From VAZQ01 sp963807865 (GTDB lineage Bacteria > Pseudomonadota > Alphaproteobacteria > Rhizobiales > Xanthobacteraceae): DNA of 64,000 nucleotides. A program made the translations under genes and the position numbers. The number at the start of each line of letters is the position of its first letter. The stretch's first letter is position 1. Positions 30,194-38,436 of the stretch are shown in pieces. The notes beneath the pieces are model-generated. The model worked only from the letters and a program-made list of their open reading frames with translations, was not told where the DNA came from and made no database searches. Location of the stretch: positions 1-64,000 of the forward strand of contig CAWEDK010000001.1 of the NCBI GenBank assembly GCA_963807865.1. The letters run 5' to 3'.

Positions 30194-31851
30194 CGCGCCG
30201 GTTCCGTCGTAACGGGTTGGGTGCTGCCCGGCGCGCCGTGCGCGCCGAGTCCAAAATGCCTGATAGCATGTTCGCGCAGCGGTTCTTCTGCACCTTGCCG
30301 CTCGCCGTCATGCCGATGGCATCGAAGCTCTCGACCACCGCCAAATATCGCGGCACCCGGAAGTTGGCGCAGCGCACTTTGGCGAACTCCGCGATTTCGG
30401 CCTCGGTGGCGCGGGCATCGCCCTTGAGCGTGACGAAGGCCGCCCCGACTTCGCCGAGCCGTGCGTCCGGCACGCCGACCACCTGCGCGGTGGCGACGGC
30501 CGGATGCGCGAGCAGCACCTCCTCGACCTCGGCGGGCGCGACATTCTCGCCGCCGACGCGGAATACGTCCTTGACGCGTCCGACCATGCGTAGCCGGCCG
30601 TCCCCGTCCAGAATGCCGAGGTCGCCGGTGCGCAGCCAGCCGTCGGGCGTGAAGGTCTTGGCGGTCTCTTCCGGGTTCTTGTAGTAGCCGCGCATGATGT
30701 TCCAGCCGCGCACCTCGATCTCGCCGGTCTCGTTCGGCGGAAGCGCCTTGCCGTCCGCGGTGATGCGCACCTCGATGCCGTCGTGCGGCTTGGCGAGCCC
30801 GGCTATGCGCAGCTCGACATCGTCGCGGTAGTCGTTGAGCACGACGTTGGGCGAGGCTTCCGACAGGCCGTACGCGATGCACACGTCGCGCGCGCCCATC
30901 TTCTCGATGATGTTACGCACGGTCTCGGGACCGGCCGCCGACCAGCCGCCGCGCAGGCAGAGCTTCGCGGGATCGAAGGTCGGATGCCCCATCATCAGCT
31001 GGAACAGCGTGTCGTTGCCCGATGTGAGCGTGCAGCGCTCGCGCTCCATCATGGCGAGCGCGGCGCCGGCCTCGAAGGTCGGCAAGCGTGACGAGGCAGG
31101 TGCCTGCGATCAGCGAGACGAGCAGCGACAGCGTCGTGCCGGCGACATGGAAGAACGGCCGGCAGTTGAAGTAGCGGTCGTCGGCGCGGATGCCCATGCG
31201 TTGCCCGACCGCCCAGGCGTTGCGCAGCATGTTGTCGTGCGTGAGCATCACGGCCTTCGGATAGGCGGTGGTGCCGGAGGTGAACTGGATCAGCAGCAGG
31301 TCATGCGGCGTCACCTTGGCGGCTAGCGCATCGAGCGTGGCGTCGCTGATATCGTTCGCCAGCGCGAGGAAATCGTCGTAGCTGCGGCCCGACTTCGGAA
31401 TGTCGCTGCCGATGACGACGACATGCTCAAGCAAGGGCAGCGCCTCACCGGGGAGCGCGCGCTCGACGGCAGGCTCCGCCTCGCGCAGGAATGACATGAA
31501 ATCGATGTTGAGGAAGCGGTCGGCGGTGAACAGCACCTTGACGTCGGCCTGCTTCAGGCAGAATGCCAGTTCCGCCGACTTGAAGCGGGTGTTGATCGGC
31601 ACCGTGACGGCGCCGAGCATCGCAGCCGCGTAGAACAGCGTCACCCAGGTCTCGCTGTTGCCAAGCAGGATGCCGACGAAGTCGCCGTGGCGGACGCCAA
31701 GCGCATGCATGGCCTTGGCGGCGCGGCGCACGGCGCGATGCTGCTCGGAATAGGAGAGCCGCGCGGTCGGCGTCACCAGCGCCTCGGCGTCGGTGCGGCT
31801 GGCGGCGCGTTCGGCGACGAAGTCGGAGAGCGTGCGCGGCGTCCAGGTCAT
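30186..31851 (-). CDS. AMP-dependent acyl-CoA synthetase/ligase (one frameshift)
   Basis: Activates a carboxylic acid with ATP and CoA. ATG 31851 (MTWTPRTLSDFVAERAASRT). The adenylation core shows QFTSGTTAYPKAVMLTH (P-loop-like motif), FFHVAGTTL, an indel near 31088, IAYGLSEASPN, DGWLRTGDLGILD, RVKDVFRVGGENVAP and the C-terminal catalytic Lys in TASGKVQKNR. Length ~555 aa is normal. The substrate may be a fatty, aryl or terpenoid acid. The start overlaps an 8-codon upstream ORF (31848-31874). Confidence 0.9.
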
Positions 31852-31874
31852 GGCCGTTTGCTTTTCCCAGTCAT
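31848..31874 (-). promoter_or_regulatory. 8-codon upstream ORF overlapping the acyl-CoA ligase start
   Basis: ATG 31874 reads MTGKSKRP and its TGA overlaps the ligase ATG as ATGA. It exists because a 14-base segment (TCATGGCCGTTTGC) is repeated at 31848-31861 and 31871-31884. It could be a leader peptide that couples translation, or simply a short duplication that created a second start. Confidence 0.35.
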
Positions 31875-31925
31875 GGCCGTTTGCCTTAAAGCAATTTGTC
31901 GGCGAGAACCCGCTCGATCGGCACC

Positions 31926-32056
31926 TTACCCTCCCCCTTGTGGGGGGGGTCGTCTGCCGAGCGAAGCGATGGCAGGCGGGGTGGGGTCTTGTTGCCGACG
32001 GCGTTGAAGATAGAAAGTCCCCACCCCCAACCCCTCCCCACAAGGGGGAGGGGAGC
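31926..32056. repeat. GC-rich intergenic repeat family A, copy 2
   Basis: Starts TACCCTCCCCCTTGTGGGGG and ends CCCCACAAGGGGGAGGGGA, with inner arms GGCGGGGTGGGG and CCCCACCCCCAACCCC. Same order of elements as the copy at 29084-29222. It separates the acyl-CoA ligase start from the end of the enoyl-CoA hydratase gene and interrupts an otherwise overlapping operon. Confidence 0.7.
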
Positions 32057-32110
32057 GCACCGACTTTGCGATTTGATTGTGCACTATTCGCATCGGAAAT
32101 TGGTTGCGGT

Positions 32111-32855
32111 TCAAGCTTTGAATCCCGCCATGCGGCTGCGCCAGGCGTCCTGCGCGAGGTTCTCTTCAATCGCCAGTATTTCGGTGGCGAAGGCGCCGCG
32201 CGGATCGAGTTCGCTGCCTTCATTGATGCAGCGCTTGGCCTGACGCAAGCCCGGCCGCCGATGCCTTGCCGATGGTCTCTATGAGTTCGGTGAGCGCGCC
32301 GTCGAGCGCATCGGGCTCGACGATGCGCGTCACCAGCCCGGCGATCTTGGCATCTTCGGCGGAGAGCTTGCGGCCGGTGAACATCAGGTCCTTCGCCAGC
32401 CGTTTGCCGAGCACGCGCGGCAGCCGCTGGGTGGCGCCGACCGTTCCCCACAGCGCTTCAGGCGTCGCGAAGCTGGCCGCCGGAGTTGCAACGATGAAAT
32501 CGCAGGACGCCGCGATCTCGGTGCCGGAGCCGATCGCGGCGCCATGCACGACCGCCACGGTCGGCATCGGCAGCGCTTCGATCGCATTGTAGGCGGCGAG
32601 CCCTCGCAGGCGGCGGTTGCGCACCTCGTCGACGCCCATGTCCTTGCGTTCCTTGAGGTCGGCGCCGGCGCAGAACACCGGTCCCTTGCCGCGCACAAGC
32701 ACGAGCCGCACGCTGTCGGCGGCGGCCGCCGCCGACGCCGCCTCGATCAGTTCCTCGCACATCGCGCGGTTGAGGGCGTTGCGGGCCTCGGGCCGGTCGA
32801 GCGTGATGGTGACGATGTCGTCGGTGACGGCGTAATGGATGGTTGTGAAGTTCAT
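32111..32855 (-). CDS. enoyl-CoA hydratase/isomerase family protein (one frameshift)
   Basis: Crotonase-fold enzyme of about 247 aa, ATG 32855. Family blocks: TITLDRPEARNALNRAMCEE, GPVFCAGADLKERKDMG (oxyanion-hole loop), HGAAIGSGTEIAASCDFIVA and ASFATPEALWGTVGATQRLP. An indel near 32255 hides the C-terminus, which continues in another frame as RQAKRCINEGSELDPRGAF and ends EENLAQDAWRSRMAGFKA at 32111. It overlaps the CoA-transferase gene by 4 bases. Confidence 0.88.
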
Positions 32856-34048
32856 ATCGCCTTTGCCTCCCGCAGTTGCGCGATGCGTTCGCGCGATAGC
32901 CCCAGCCGGTCAGCGAGCACGGTTTCGGTATGTTCGCCCAACAGCGGCGGGCGCTGCACCCCCGGATCGTCCCAGCCGTCGAGCTTGAACGGCACGCGCA
33001 ACGCCGGGAAATCGCCGACGCGCGGATGCGCGAAGCTCTCGACCAAGCCGCGAGCCGCGACGTGCTCGTCGGTTAGGATTTCGTCGACGGTGCGGATCGG
33101 GCCCTGCGGCACGCCGGCGGCGTCGAGCGCGGCAGCGACGTCGTTACGGTTGCGGGCGACGAACGCGGCGGTGAGCTTGGCGGTCACCTCATCGCGGCGG
33201 CGCAGGCGTCCACCGTTGGTCTGCAGCTCGGCGTCGCTGCCCCACGCTTCGAGTCCGAGCGCCTTGCAGAGCGGCGTCCAGTGCTGGTCGCTCGCCGTGA
33301 TGTGCAGGTAGCCGCCGTCCGCGCACACGAAGCTGGCCGACGGCACGCGGCCGGGATGCTCGGTGCCGAGCCGCGGCGGCACTTCGCCGAGCGCGAAGTA
33401 GCGCGCGGCGGCGAGCGTCAACAGCGCGATCTGGCCGTCAAGCATGGAGAAATCGATATGCGTGCCGCGACCGTTGGAATCTCGTCCCGACAGGCCGGCC
33501 AGAATGGCGATGGCGACCCAAAGTCCTGAAGTCAGATCGGCAACCGGCAGGCCGGGCTTCACCGGTGCGCCGCCGCGCTCGCCGGTGAGGCTCATGATGC
33601 CGCCCATGGCCTGGAAGATGGTGTCGTAGCCCTTGCGGTGTGCGTAGGGGCCGCTCTGACCGAAGCCGGTGCAGGACACATAGACGATGCGTTCGTTCGC
33701 GGCGCTGATCTTTGGATAGTCGAGCCCGTAGCGCTTGAGCGTGCCGACCGGGAAGTTCTCCAGGAACACGTCGGCCTGTTTGGCGAGATCGCGCACGATG
33801 GCCTGGCCGTCCGGCGAGCGCAGGTTGACGGTGACCGACTGTTTGGCGCGGTTGCAGGCGAAATAGTAGGCGCTTTCGGCCGCGCCATTCTTCTCCACGA
33901 ACGGCTCGAAGCTGCGTGTCTCATCGCCGGCGCGCGGCTCCTCGATCTTGATGACGGTCGCGCCCAGCTCGGCCAGGATCATGCTGGCGAACGGGCAAGC
34001 GAGCACCCGCGACAGATCGAGAATGGTGACGTGCTGGAGCAGCTTCAT
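32852..34048 (-). CDS. CaiB/BaiF family III CoA-transferase
   Basis: Intact, 398 aa. Moves CoA between carboxylic acids via an enzyme-aspartyl intermediate. Blocks: VTILDLSRVLACPFASMILA, LGATVIKIEEP, SVTVNLRSPDGQAIVRDL, FLENFPVGTLKRYGLDY, CTGFGQSGPYAHRKGYD and GLPVADLTSGLWVAIAILA, where the Asp of VADLTSG matches the catalytic position. Together with the acyl-CoA ligase it gives the operon two ways to form CoA thioesters. Starts and stops overlap both neighbours by 4 bases. Confidence 0.93.
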   Translation of the reverse strand: MKLLQHVTILDLSRVLACPFASMILAELGATVIKIEEPRAGDETRSFEPFVEKNGAAESAYYFACNRAKQSVTVNLRSPDGQAIVRDLAKQADVFLENFPVGTLKRYGLDYPKISAANERIVYVSCTGFGQSGPYAHRKGYDTIFQAMGGIMSLTGERGGAPVKPGLPVADLTSGLWVAIAILAGLSGRDSNGRGTHIDFSMLDGQIALLTLAAARYFALGEVPPRLGTEHPGRVPSASFVCADGGYLHITASDQHWTPLCKALGLEAWGSDAELQTNGGRLRRRDEVTAKLTAAFVARNRNDVAAALDAAGVPQGPIRTVDEILTDEHVAARGLVESFAHPRVGDFPALRVPFKLDGWDDPGVQRPPLLGEHTETVLADRLGLSRERIAQLREAKAI

Positions 34049-34771
34049 GTCTTGCTGAATGCGCGCATGCGCTTGTTCACCTCACGGCCCTCTTCCAGCG
34101 CCTCGGCAAAGGGCAGATCGACGACACGGTAGAAGAGTTGCTTGGTGGCCGCCATGGCGGCGCGCGGCACCGTGGCGAACTTCTCGGCCAGTTGCAGCGC
34201 CTCCTCCATCAGGCTTTCGGGCGTCGTCACGCGATTGACCATGCCCAGTTCGAGCGCCTGCGCGGCGCCGAGCGGCTCGCCGGTCGCCACAAGCTCGAAA
34301 GCGGCCTTGCGCCCGACATTGCGGACGAGATTCGCGAGCACGATCGCCGCGACGATGCCGTGCTTGACCTCCGGATAGCCGAGCCGCGCGGTCGAGGCCA
34401 TCACGGCGACGTCGCCGGCGAGCGCGAGCCCGGCGCCGCCGCCCATCGCGGCGCCGTTGATGGCGGTGACGACAGGCTTCGACAGGCGCGAGAACAGACC
34501 GTGCAGCGTCATCGTCAGCTCGGCGCGATGCTCGACGAGATGGGCCTTGTCGGGCGTGAGGTCCTTGAATTCCGACAGATCGGCCCCGGCGCAGAACCCA
34601 GGTCCCGCGCCGGTCAGCACGAGGCTGCGAACGTTCTCGTCCGTATCGGCCGTCCGCAGCGCGTCGATCAGCGCCTGCGTCAGCGCCTGGTTGAGGGCGT
34701 TGCGCTTGTCGGGGCGGTTCATGGTGAGGATCGCGCACGCCGCCACGGTTCTCGATCAACAAGTCGGTCAT
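34045..34771 (-). CDS. enoyl-CoA hydratase/isomerase family protein (one frameshift)
   Basis: A second crotonase-fold enzyme, about 241 aa. ATG 34771 gives MTDLLIENRG and an indel near 34742 shifts to VAILTMNRPDKRNALNQALT. Further blocks: VLTGAGPGFCAGADLSEFKD, NGAAMGGGAGLALAGDVAVM and ARLGYPEVKHGIVAA (Glu in the catalytic region). It differs clearly from the hydratase at 32111-32855, so the two probably act on successive or different intermediates. The start overlaps the nitronate monooxygenase stop. Confidence 0.9.
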
Positions 34772-35742
34772 GTGGCAGTCTCCACAGGCGCGCGAAACTG
34801 GGCGAGCCGCGAGAGCGTCGCTTCGAACTCGTCCACAAGGCGGCGCACGACCTCGGCGGCCGGCACAAGCTCGTCGATCAATCCGACGCTTTGCCCAAGC
34901 TCGACCTTGCCGTGTTCGATGTCGCCGTCGAGCGCCGCCATCTTCAGGGTGTGGCTCGTGCTGAGCAGTTTCAACACGTCGTCCGGCACGCCGGCGCGCT
35001 CGGCGGCCTCGAATTCACGCGCGAATGCGTTCCGCAGCATGCGGGCCGGCAGCTTGCCGCGGCCGATCAGCGTGGTGTCGCCGATGCCGGCGGCGAGCGC
35101 GCGGTCCTTGTACGCGCCGTGCAGGTTCGATTCCGGCGTCAGCAGGAAGCGGGTGCCGAGCTGCACACCTTCGGCGCCGAGGCAGAACATCGCCGCGATG
35201 CCGGCGCCGTCGGCGATGCCGCCGCCGGCGATCAACGGGATGTCCACCGCCCGGGCGACGGCGCGCACCAGCACCAGCGTACCGACCTCGTCGGGCGGCG
35301 GATGGCCGCCGGCTTCAATTCCGACCGCGATCACCGCATCGACGCCGGCGCTTTGCGCCTTGGCGGCGTGCTCGGGGGAGGCCGTGACGTGCAGCCAGGT
35401 CACGCCGTGGTCCTTGAAACGCGCGAGATGCTGTTTGGGGCCGCCCTGCGAGGCGATCAGGATCGGTACGCGCTCTTCGATCACGATGTCGAGGTATGCC
35501 GCTGCGCGCGGATTGTAGAGCGGCACGTTGACGGCGAACGGCCGGTCAGTCTGCTCCTTGACGGTCCGGATCGCCGCCCGCAGCGCATCCGGATACATCG
35601 GCCCCGCGGCGATCACGCCGAGCGCGCCGGCCTGTGAGACCGCGAGCGCGAGTTCGGCATTGGACGACGCCCAACTCATGCCGGCCTGGATGATCGGATA
35701 CCGGATGCCAAGCAGTGTCGTGACGCGGGTCGTGAAGGTCAT
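34768..35742 (-). CDS. nitronate monooxygenase-family FMN oxidoreductase
   Basis: Intact 324-residue TIM-barrel flavoprotein, first gene of the operon. Blocks: RYPIIQAGMSWASSNAELAL, GALGVIAAG, IVIEERVPILIASQG, IAVGIEAGGHPP, IPLIAGGGIADGAGIAAMFC and LGAEGVQLGTRFL (phosphate-binding region). Family members oxidise nitronates, but in acyl-CoA operons such proteins often have unknown roles, possibly as enoyl reductases. The start is ATG 35742; the gap upstream holds a family A repeat remnant. Confidence 0.92.
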   Translation of the reverse strand: MTFTTRVTTLLGIRYPIIQAGMSWASSNAELALAVSQAGALGVIAAGPMYPDALRAAIRTVKEQTDRPFAVNVPLYNPRAAAYLDIVIEERVPILIASQGGPKQHLARFKDHGVTWLHVTASPEHAAKAQSAGVDAVIAVGIEAGGHPPPDEVGTLVLVRAVARAVDIPLIAGGGIADGAGIAAMFCLGAEGVQLGTRFLLTPESNLHGAYKDRALAAGIGDTTLIGRGKLPARMLRNAFAREFEAAERAGVPDDVLKLLSTSHTLKMAALDGDIEHGKVELGQSVGLIDELVPAAEVVRRLVDEFEATLSRLAQFRAPVETAT

Positions 35743-35785
35743 GCTTTATTGTTGAAGCCGAGGTTTGCGGCTTGTTCCTCTCGTG

Positions 35786-35847
35786 CCCTCTCCCTTCGTG
35801 GGAAAAGGGCCATGCTGACATCACAGCATACTCCGATGGGAGAGGGG
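35786..35847. repeat. degenerate GC-rich repeat (family A-like)
   Basis: Outer arms CCCTCTCCC and GGGAGAGGG pair perfectly around about 43 bases. It lies in the 202-base gap between the start of the nitronate monooxygenase gene and the end of the hydrolase-OsmC fusion gene. Confidence 0.5.
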
Positions 35848-35944
35848 TGGAGGCAAGATAATAGGGCGTTCTATCGGACCGCATTGAATTGTTGGCGCGA
35901 CTGCAATGAATTGCTGTCCACGAATGCGTCGCAGGACCTCGAGC

Positions 35945-37177
35945 TTAGCTCTCGGCAACCCGCGTTACCACGGCGGACCCACCCTCCAATGTCCGGTGCA
36001 CCGGGCACCTGCCAGCGATCTCGACGATCTTTGCCGAAGTCGCATCGTCAAGCTCGCCTTCTATCGAGATGATGCGTTCGAACCGATCGATGCGGCCGGT
36101 CCGTCCCTCCGCCACTTCACCGCAATCGACACAGTGGTCGGCCGCAACTTTTCCGTGGCCAACCTCGACCGAAATCCGCCCGAGGGCGAATTTCTTGTGT
36201 TCCGCATATATTCGTAGCGTCATCGATGTGCAGGCACCAAGTGCGATCGCCAGATAGGCATAGGGATCGGGACCGGAGTTGAGCCCGCCCACCGACACAG
36301 GCTCGTCTGCGATCAGCCGATGGCGTCCGGCCACAACGAAATTCTGTAACCGGCCAAGCCCAGTCTCGCGCACGACAATGCGTTCCTCGCGATCCGGCTC
36401 GTTGGCCGGCTGGGGCAAATAGTGCGCCACCCACGCAGCGATCACGCCCGCAACGTAGCTCGCGTCCTCGGGTCGGGACAGGAGATGGTCCGCATCGTCC
36501 AGCGAGATGAAGCTCTTCGGATGGCGGGCGGCGGTGAAAATGCGTGACGCGTTCTCGATGCCGACCACCTCGTCCCGGGGGGCGTGCATCACGAGCAACG
36601 CCTTGCCGAGATGGCGAATCTTATCCTCAAGCTGCTGAGCCTCAGCGTCCTCGATGAACGAGCGGCGAATCTGGAACGGCCGGCCGGCAAGCGTGACCTC
36701 CGCCTCGCCACTCGCCCGAATGGTTTCCAGCGATCCGCCGAGTTGATGCAGTACATGGCTGACGTCGGCCGGTGCGCCGATCGTGACGACCGCCTTTGCT
36801 TCGGGAATGCGGTCTGCCGCCGCGAGCACCGCTGCTCCGCCGAGCGAATGGCCAATCAAGATCGCCGGCGCTTCGAACGTCTTGCGCAAGTAGTCGGCCG
36901 CCCGCACGAGGTCCTCGATATTCGAGGAAAAGTTGGTGTTGGCGAAATCGCCCCCGGAGGAGCCGAGGCCGGTGAAATCAAATCGCAGCACGGCGACGCC
37001 TGCCGCCGCCAGCGCGCTGGCGATGCGGCGCGCCGCCAGCCCGTCCTTGGAGCAGGTGAAGCAGTGAGCGAAAAGCGCGAATGCTCGGACTGGCCCGGCC
37101 GGCAAGTCGAGCCGCGCCGCCAACTCCTGACCGCTGCTGCCCGCAAATGTCGCCTTGATAGTCGATGCTGCGCCCAT
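35945..37177 (-). CDS. bifunctional alpha/beta hydrolase-OsmC family protein
   Basis: Intact fusion of 410 aa. Residues ~1-255 form an alpha/beta hydrolase: FALFAHCFTCSKDGLAARRI, LRFDFTGLGSSGG, AILIGHSLGGAAVLAAADRI (nucleophile Ser in GHSLGG), HAPRDEVVG (Asp) and LDDADHLLSRP (His). Residues ~270-410 form an OsmC-type domain with its two redox Cys in LGACTSMTLRIYAEHK and GRCPVHRTLEGG, which in the family reduce organic hydroperoxides. This architecture is known in proteobacteria; a physiological substrate linking both domains is not. Stand-alone gene. Confidence 0.92.
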   Translation of the reverse strand: MGAASTIKATFAGSSGQELAARLDLPAGPVRAFALFAHCFTCSKDGLAARRIASALAAAGVAVLRFDFTGLGSSGGDFANTNFSSNIEDLVRAADYLRKTFEAPAILIGHSLGGAAVLAAADRIPEAKAVVTIGAPADVSHVLHQLGGSLETIRASGEAEVTLAGRPFQIRRSFIEDAEAQQLEDKIRHLGKALLVMHAPRDEVVGIENASRIFTAARHPKSFISLDDADHLLSRPEDASYVAGVIAAWVAHYLPQPANEPDREERIVVRETGLGRLQNFVVAGRHRLIADEPVSVGGLNSGPDPYAYLAIALGACTSMTLRIYAEHKKFALGRISVEVGHGKVAADHCVDCGEVAEGRTGRIDRFERIISIEGELDDATSAKIVEIAGRCPVHRTLEGGSAVVTRVAES

Positions 37178-37275
37178 GAACCGCGCTCCGATGGCTGACC
37201 ACGATCAGCGATTATCGTTGTCGCCCCCAAAGCTCACAAGGTCGCGCGATCAAATCAGGTCTCACCGTAACAGCA

Positions 37276-38316
37276 TCACCCTGCCGAGCGCGTTGCCCGT
37301 GCGTCTTCGGCGGACAACTGCGCGCGCGCCTTGTTCACCAGCGATTGGCGGATGCGGGCAACGCCGAGATCGTGCTGATAGAGCATCTCGCGCTTGCGCG
37401 CGTCCGGCGGCATTGCCTCCAGCATCTCGCGATCCTGCTCCAGGACGTGCCAGTGCCGTGGCTCCAGCGTTGCCCGGTAAAGGAAGCGCCAGACCTCGCG
37501 CGCGATGCCGGACGCCTTGCGCATCCGCCAGAAGAATACGAGGCAGTTGTCCTCATCGACCGGCGTGGTGAAGCCGATGATGCGGAACGGGCCGCCGGGT
37601 CCGGCGGCGGCCGGGTAGGGGATGTCGAGCCGGCAGTACGGCGCGGCCGTCTCGCTCACCATCTCGGTCCAGTCGAAGTTCTCGCCCTGCTGCGCGACGC
37701 GCGCGACCACGAAGCCGCTCGCGCTCTTCTCGATCTTCATGGTGTCCTGCTTGGCGCCAAACGCCAGCGTGAAGCTGTCGGCGTGCAGGTAGCAGCCGTG
37801 CATCGGATCGGCGAGGTTGTCGAGTGCGTAGCGGTAGTTGCACGACCACGGCGAGACGCACAGGATCGACGTCCATTCCGGGCTGGTGAACTCTTCCGGC
37901 AGCACCAGCGGCAGCGGCTCGTGGTGCGCGTCGCTGCCGAAGTAGACGAAGATCGCGTCGCAGGATTCCGCAACCGGAAAACTCTCGATCGGGCGGCGGC
38001 CTTCGAGCGGGCAGTCGGGCATCGCGGGCACCCGCACGATCTTGCCGGAGCCGTCGAGCGTCACGCCGTGATAGCGGCAGGCGATGTTGTCGCCCATGAC
38101 TTCGCCGCGCGAGAGCCGCGCACCGCGGTGCGGGCAATAGTCCTCGATGCATTGCAGCGCGCCGCCGGTGTCGCGCCAGAGCACGAGATGACGCCCGAGC
38201 GCCTTGATGGGATGCGGCTTGCCAGGCGTGACCTGCACCGATTTGGCGACCGCGTACCACTGGTCCATGAGGCCACGGTTGACCAGGTCGTCGAGCCTTT
38301 TCCGGGTGTCATCCAT
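37276..38316 (-). CDS. Rieske non-heme iron oxygenase, VanA/TsaM-like (paralog 1)
   Basis: Intact, 346 aa from ATG 38316 (MDDTRKRLDDLVNRG); an in-frame ATG at 38331 is an alternative. Rieske ligands: EDYCPHRGARLSRGE (C-x-H) and NIACRYHGVTLDGSG (C-x2-H). Mononuclear iron site: NLADPMHGCYLHADSF (D-x2-H-x4-H). The short single-subunit form is that of O-demethylases and methyl- or ring-monooxygenases such as VanA, which take electrons from a separate reductase (absent here). The paralog at 42618-43662 shares nearly every block. It lies downstream of the ABC binding-protein gene. Confidence 0.92.
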   Translation of the reverse strand: MDDTRKRLDDLVNRGLMDQWYAVAKSVQVTPGKPHPIKALGRHLVLWRDTGGALQCIEDYCPHRGARLSRGEVMGDNIACRYHGVTLDGSGKIVRVPAMPDCPLEGRRPIESFPVAESCDAIFVYFGSDAHHEPLPLVLPEEFTSPEWTSILCVSPWSCNYRYALDNLADPMHGCYLHADSFTLAFGAKQDTMKIEKSASGFVVARVAQQGENFDWTEMVSETAAPYCRLDIPYPAAAGPGGPFRIIGFTTPVDEDNCLVFFWRMRKASGIAREVWRFLYRATLEPRHWHVLEQDREMLEAMPPDARKREMLYQHDLGVARIRQSLVNKARAQLSAEDARATRSAG

Positions 38317-38350
38317 CGCGGTGCTCCGCATGCTTGCTGCGACCTCTACT

Positions 38351-38422
38351 CGTCATGCCCGCGAAAGCGGGCATCCAGGTTCTCTCATGCAAGGACTGGG
38401 TCCCCGCTTGCGCGGGGACGAC
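38351..38422. repeat. intergenic repeat family B, copy 2
   Basis: CGTCATGCCCGCGAAAGCGG (first hairpin, ATGCCCGC/GCGGGCAT) and, after ~25 bases, CTGGGTCCCCGCTTGCGCGG (second hairpin, TCCCCGC..GCGGGGA). Sits between the Rieske gene start and the binding-protein stop. Confidence 0.7.
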
Positions 38423-38436
38423 AGCCCGAGGTTCCA

